From an uncultured Opitutia bacterium (GTDB taxonomy: Bacteria > Verrucomicrobiota > Verrucomicrobiia > Opitutales > UBA953), in contig CAIYAN010000007.1 of the NCBI GenBank assembly GCA_903924185.1, forward strand, positions 1 through 6,681: 6,681 nt of DNA, written 5' to 3'. Made by a program: the position numbers and the translations under genes. Below the pieces are notes generated by a model. The model did no database searches and was not told where the DNA came from. It saw nothing but the letters and a program-made list of their open reading frames with translations. Every line of letters begins with the position of its first letter. The stretch's first letter is position 1. Below are positions 5,166 through 6,681 of this stretch, in pieces.

Positions 5166-6104
5166 ATGTCCACTCCTGGTTCCACCTCTTCGCGTCCTGG
5201 ACGCCCGTTCGGCCCTCAGGCCTACGCCGGCGCCCACACCGCCCTCGTCACCCCGTTCTTAAACGGCCAGGTGGCTTGGGCTGACCTGCGAAAGTTGGTG
5301 GATTTCCAAATCAAGGAAGGTATCGATGGCTTAATCTCCGTCGGAACGACCGGCGAGTCCCCGACCCTCGACTATGATGAGCACATTGCCGTCATCGCGA
5401 AGACGGTGGAATACGCCGCTGGCCGCGTGCCGGTCATGGCAGGCACGGGTTCCAACGCGACGACGGAGGCCCTCGACTTGACCAAGCGGGCGGACGAAGC
5501 CGGAGCTGACGCCTTTCTTCTCGTTGCTCCGTATTACAATAAGCCCAGCCAAGAAGGCTTGTACCGTCACTTCTCGCTCCTCGCGGAATGCACCGGCAAG
5601 CCGATTATGCTCTACTCGATCCCGGGCCGATGCGGCATCGAGATCACCGTCGAGACCGTCGTGCGCCTGCGCCAGAAGCACCGTAATATTATCGGCATCA
5701 AGGAAGCTGGTGGTCAGGTCGACAAGGCTGCTCGCCTCGTGCGTGAGCTCGACCCGGAGTTCCTCGTCCTCAGCGGCGACGACTCCCTGACCGTCGCCTT
5801 CGGCGAAGTCGGTGGCCAAGGCATCATCTCCGTCGCCTCCAACTGGCTGCCCGGTCCGGTCGCGCAGCTCGCCGCCCTCGTGCGCCAGAAGAAGTTCGCC
5901 GAAGCCAAGGTCCTGCAAGCGAAGCTGGCTGAAATCTTCAAGACCCTCTTCATCGAGCCCAACCCGGTGCCCGTGAAGCACGTCATGCAGCGCTCCGGCC
6001 TGATCCAGTCCGGCGAGGTCCGCCTCCCGCTCTGCGAGATGTCCGACGCCAATCGCCTGCTCGTCGAAGCCTGCGCCGACGTCACCCTCGCCAATCTCCG
6101 ATGA
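5166..6104 (+). CDS. dapA: 4-hydroxy-tetrahydrodipicolinate synthase
   Basis: The product is 312 aa, a cytoplasmic TIM-barrel aldolase that condenses pyruvate with aspartate semialdehyde, the first committed step of diaminopimelate/lysine synthesis. Visible landmarks are TALVTPF (25-31), GTTGES (60-65, pyruvate-binding Thr61/Thr62), APYYNKP (121-127, Tyr124), LYSIPGR (149-155, with Tyr150 and Arg155), IIGIKEA (175-181, Schiff-base Lys179), SGDD in the second half and the conserved FIEPNPVPVK segment. All catalytic residues are present. The ATG at 5166 is the only sensible start; a TTG at 5139 adds nothing family-like. It leaves about 18 residues rich in Ser, Pro, Gly and Arg before the barrel, longer than in E. 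coli DapA. The stop overlaps the dapB start as ATGA (6101-6104). A structured GC-rich leader precedes the gene, and no Shine-Dalgarno sequence is visible. Confidence 0.98.
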   Translation: MSTPGSTSSRPGRPFGPQAYAGAHTALVTPFLNGQVAWADLRKLVDFQIKEGIDGLISVGTTGESPTLDYDEHIAVIAKTVEYAAGRVPVMAGTGSNATTEALDLTKRADEAGADAFLLVAPYYNKPSQEGLYRHFSLLAECTGKPIMLYSIPGRCGIEITVETVVRLRQKHRNIIGIKEAGGQVDKAARLVRELDPEFLVLSGDDSLTVAFGEVGGQGIISVASNWLPGPVAQLAALVRQKKFAEAKVLQAKLAEIFKTLFIEPNPVPVKHVMQRSGLIQSGEVRLPLCEMSDANRLLVEACADVTLANLR

Positions 6105-6681
6105 GCCAGCCTATCCGTATCCTCCTGAATGGTGCCAAAGGCCGCATGGGCCTTGCCATTACCAATGTAGCCGTCGACGAGAAGGCCGTCATTACTGCGG
6201 GCGTCGACCAAGGCGACAACCTGGCCGCGCACATTGGTGCCGCCGACGTCGTCATCGATTTCTCCTTTCACTCTGCGACCCTGGCCGTGGCACAGCTCTG
6301 CGCCCGGCATAAGAAGCCGCTCGTGATTGGCACCACTGGCCACACCGCGGAAGAGAAGGCTGCCATCACCGCCGCGATTAAAGGCCTTCCCGTTGTTTGG
6401 GCGGGTAACTATTCCGTTGGCGTGACGCTCCTGAATGCACTTGTCCGCCAAGCCGCTCGCTCGCTCGCCGACGCCGGCCGCTGGGACGTTGAAGTCCTCG
6501 AGATGCATCATCGCCTCAAGAAGGACGCCCCTTCGGGCACGGCCGAAACGCTCCTCAAGATTTTGCTCGAAGAACGCCAGCTCGCCAAGGAAGCCCTTAA
6601 GCACGGCCGGGAAGGCTTGGTCGGCGAACGCCCGCTCAATGAGATTGGCGTGCACGCCATCCGCGGCGGCGACGTCGTCGG
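6101..6681 (+). CDS. dapB: 4-hydroxy-tetrahydrodipicolinate reductase (partial, 3' end off the right edge)
   Basis: I translated 193 residues from the ATG at 6101 to the window edge; the frame is open throughout. The enzyme reduces the DapA product with NAD(P)H to tetrahydrodipicolinate. Motifs are the dinucleotide-binding loop NGAKGRMG (10-17), acidic Asp36 after the second strand, VVIDFS (50-55), VIGTTGHT (75-82), WAGNYSVGV (100-108) and the active-site signature EMHHRLKKDAPSGTA (134-148) with His136 and Lys140. IGVHAIRGGDVVG lies at the cut edge. The stretch between GRMG and IDFS is short, about 24 residues less than I recall for E. coli DapB, so this is a compact form of the enzyme. Probably 40-60 residues are missing. 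The 4-base overlap with dapA indicates translational coupling. More genes may follow beyond the edge. Confidence 0.97.
   Translation, partial: MSQPIRILLNGAKGRMGLAITNVAVDEKAVITAGVDQGDNLAAHIGAADVVIDFSFHSATLAVAQLCARHKKPLVIGTTGHTAEEKAAITAAIKGLPVVWAGNYSVGVTLLNALVRQAARSLADAGRWDVEVLEMHHRLKKDAPSGTAETLLKILLEERQLAKEALKHGREGLVGERPLNEIGVHAIRGGDVV

Noticed and set aside
5331..5981. Minus-strand open frame of 216 codons opposite dapA
   Set aside because: It is antisense to dapA, with no motif and no separate upstream region.
6128..6160. Interrupted hairpin (AATGG/CCATT outside AAGGCC/GGCCTT) near the dapB start
   Set aside because: It encodes the invariant GAKGRMG loop, so the protein constraint explains much of it, and the two stems are separated by an unequal internal loop.
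5714..6655. Long minus-strand open frame (313 codons) opposite dapA and dapB
   Set aside because: It runs entirely antisense to two certain genes. Its product is low-complexity and Arg/Ser/Gly-rich without any family motif, as expected from GC-rich codon bias.

Overview
The window is a GC-rich, gene-dense bacterial chromosome segment with seven protein-coding genes, two of them cut by the window edges. No tRNA, rRNA, CRISPR array, transposase or other sign of a mobile element is visible. The gene types point to the Planctomycetota-Verrucomicrobiota-Chlamydiota group, most likely Verrucomicrobiota. These are a secreted 3-keto-disaccharide hydrolase-domain (DUF1080) protein, two exported six-bladed NHL-type beta-propellers, a type IV pilus retraction ATPase and a dapA-dapB pair. 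That placement is inference from gene content, not from a marker gene.

Layout, left to right. (1) Bases 1-303, minus: start of an exported DUF1080 protein that runs off the left edge. (2) Bases 304-404: divergent spacer with a short perfect palindrome. Both flanking genes begin in the same 12-base string. (3) Bases 405-2035, plus: a two-gene unit of an exported beta-propeller and an unrecognised exported protein with a C-terminal membrane anchor. They are joined by a GTGA overlap, and a 9-bp hairpin lies just inside the second gene. (4) Bases 2036-3915, minus: a PilT/PilU-family ATPase followed by a YbfF/ABHD11-like alpha/beta hydrolase, also joined by a GTGA overlap. This unit converges on unit (3) with no bases between the two stop codons. 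(5) Bases 3916-4004: divergent spacer with two tandem small stem-loops. (6) Bases 4005-5081, plus: a second exported NHL propeller. (7) Bases 5082-5165: a GC-rich spacer with mutually exclusive hairpins. (8) Bases 5166-6681, plus: dapA and dapB joined by an ATGA overlap, with dapB cut by the right edge.

How the genes work together. dapA and dapB catalyse consecutive steps of the diaminopimelate/lysine pathway. The pilus ATPase and the hydrolase are probably co-transcribed, but no functional link is evident. The DUF1080 protein, both propellers and the anchored protein are all predicted to leave the cytoplasm, so much of the window concerns the cell envelope. No gene start has a clear Shine-Dalgarno sequence, and every downstream operon gene starts within a 4-base stop/start overlap.

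Most of the window is ordinary housekeeping. The least explained parts are the propeller plus anchored-protein pair at 405-2035, its junction hairpin, and the structured leader before dapA.
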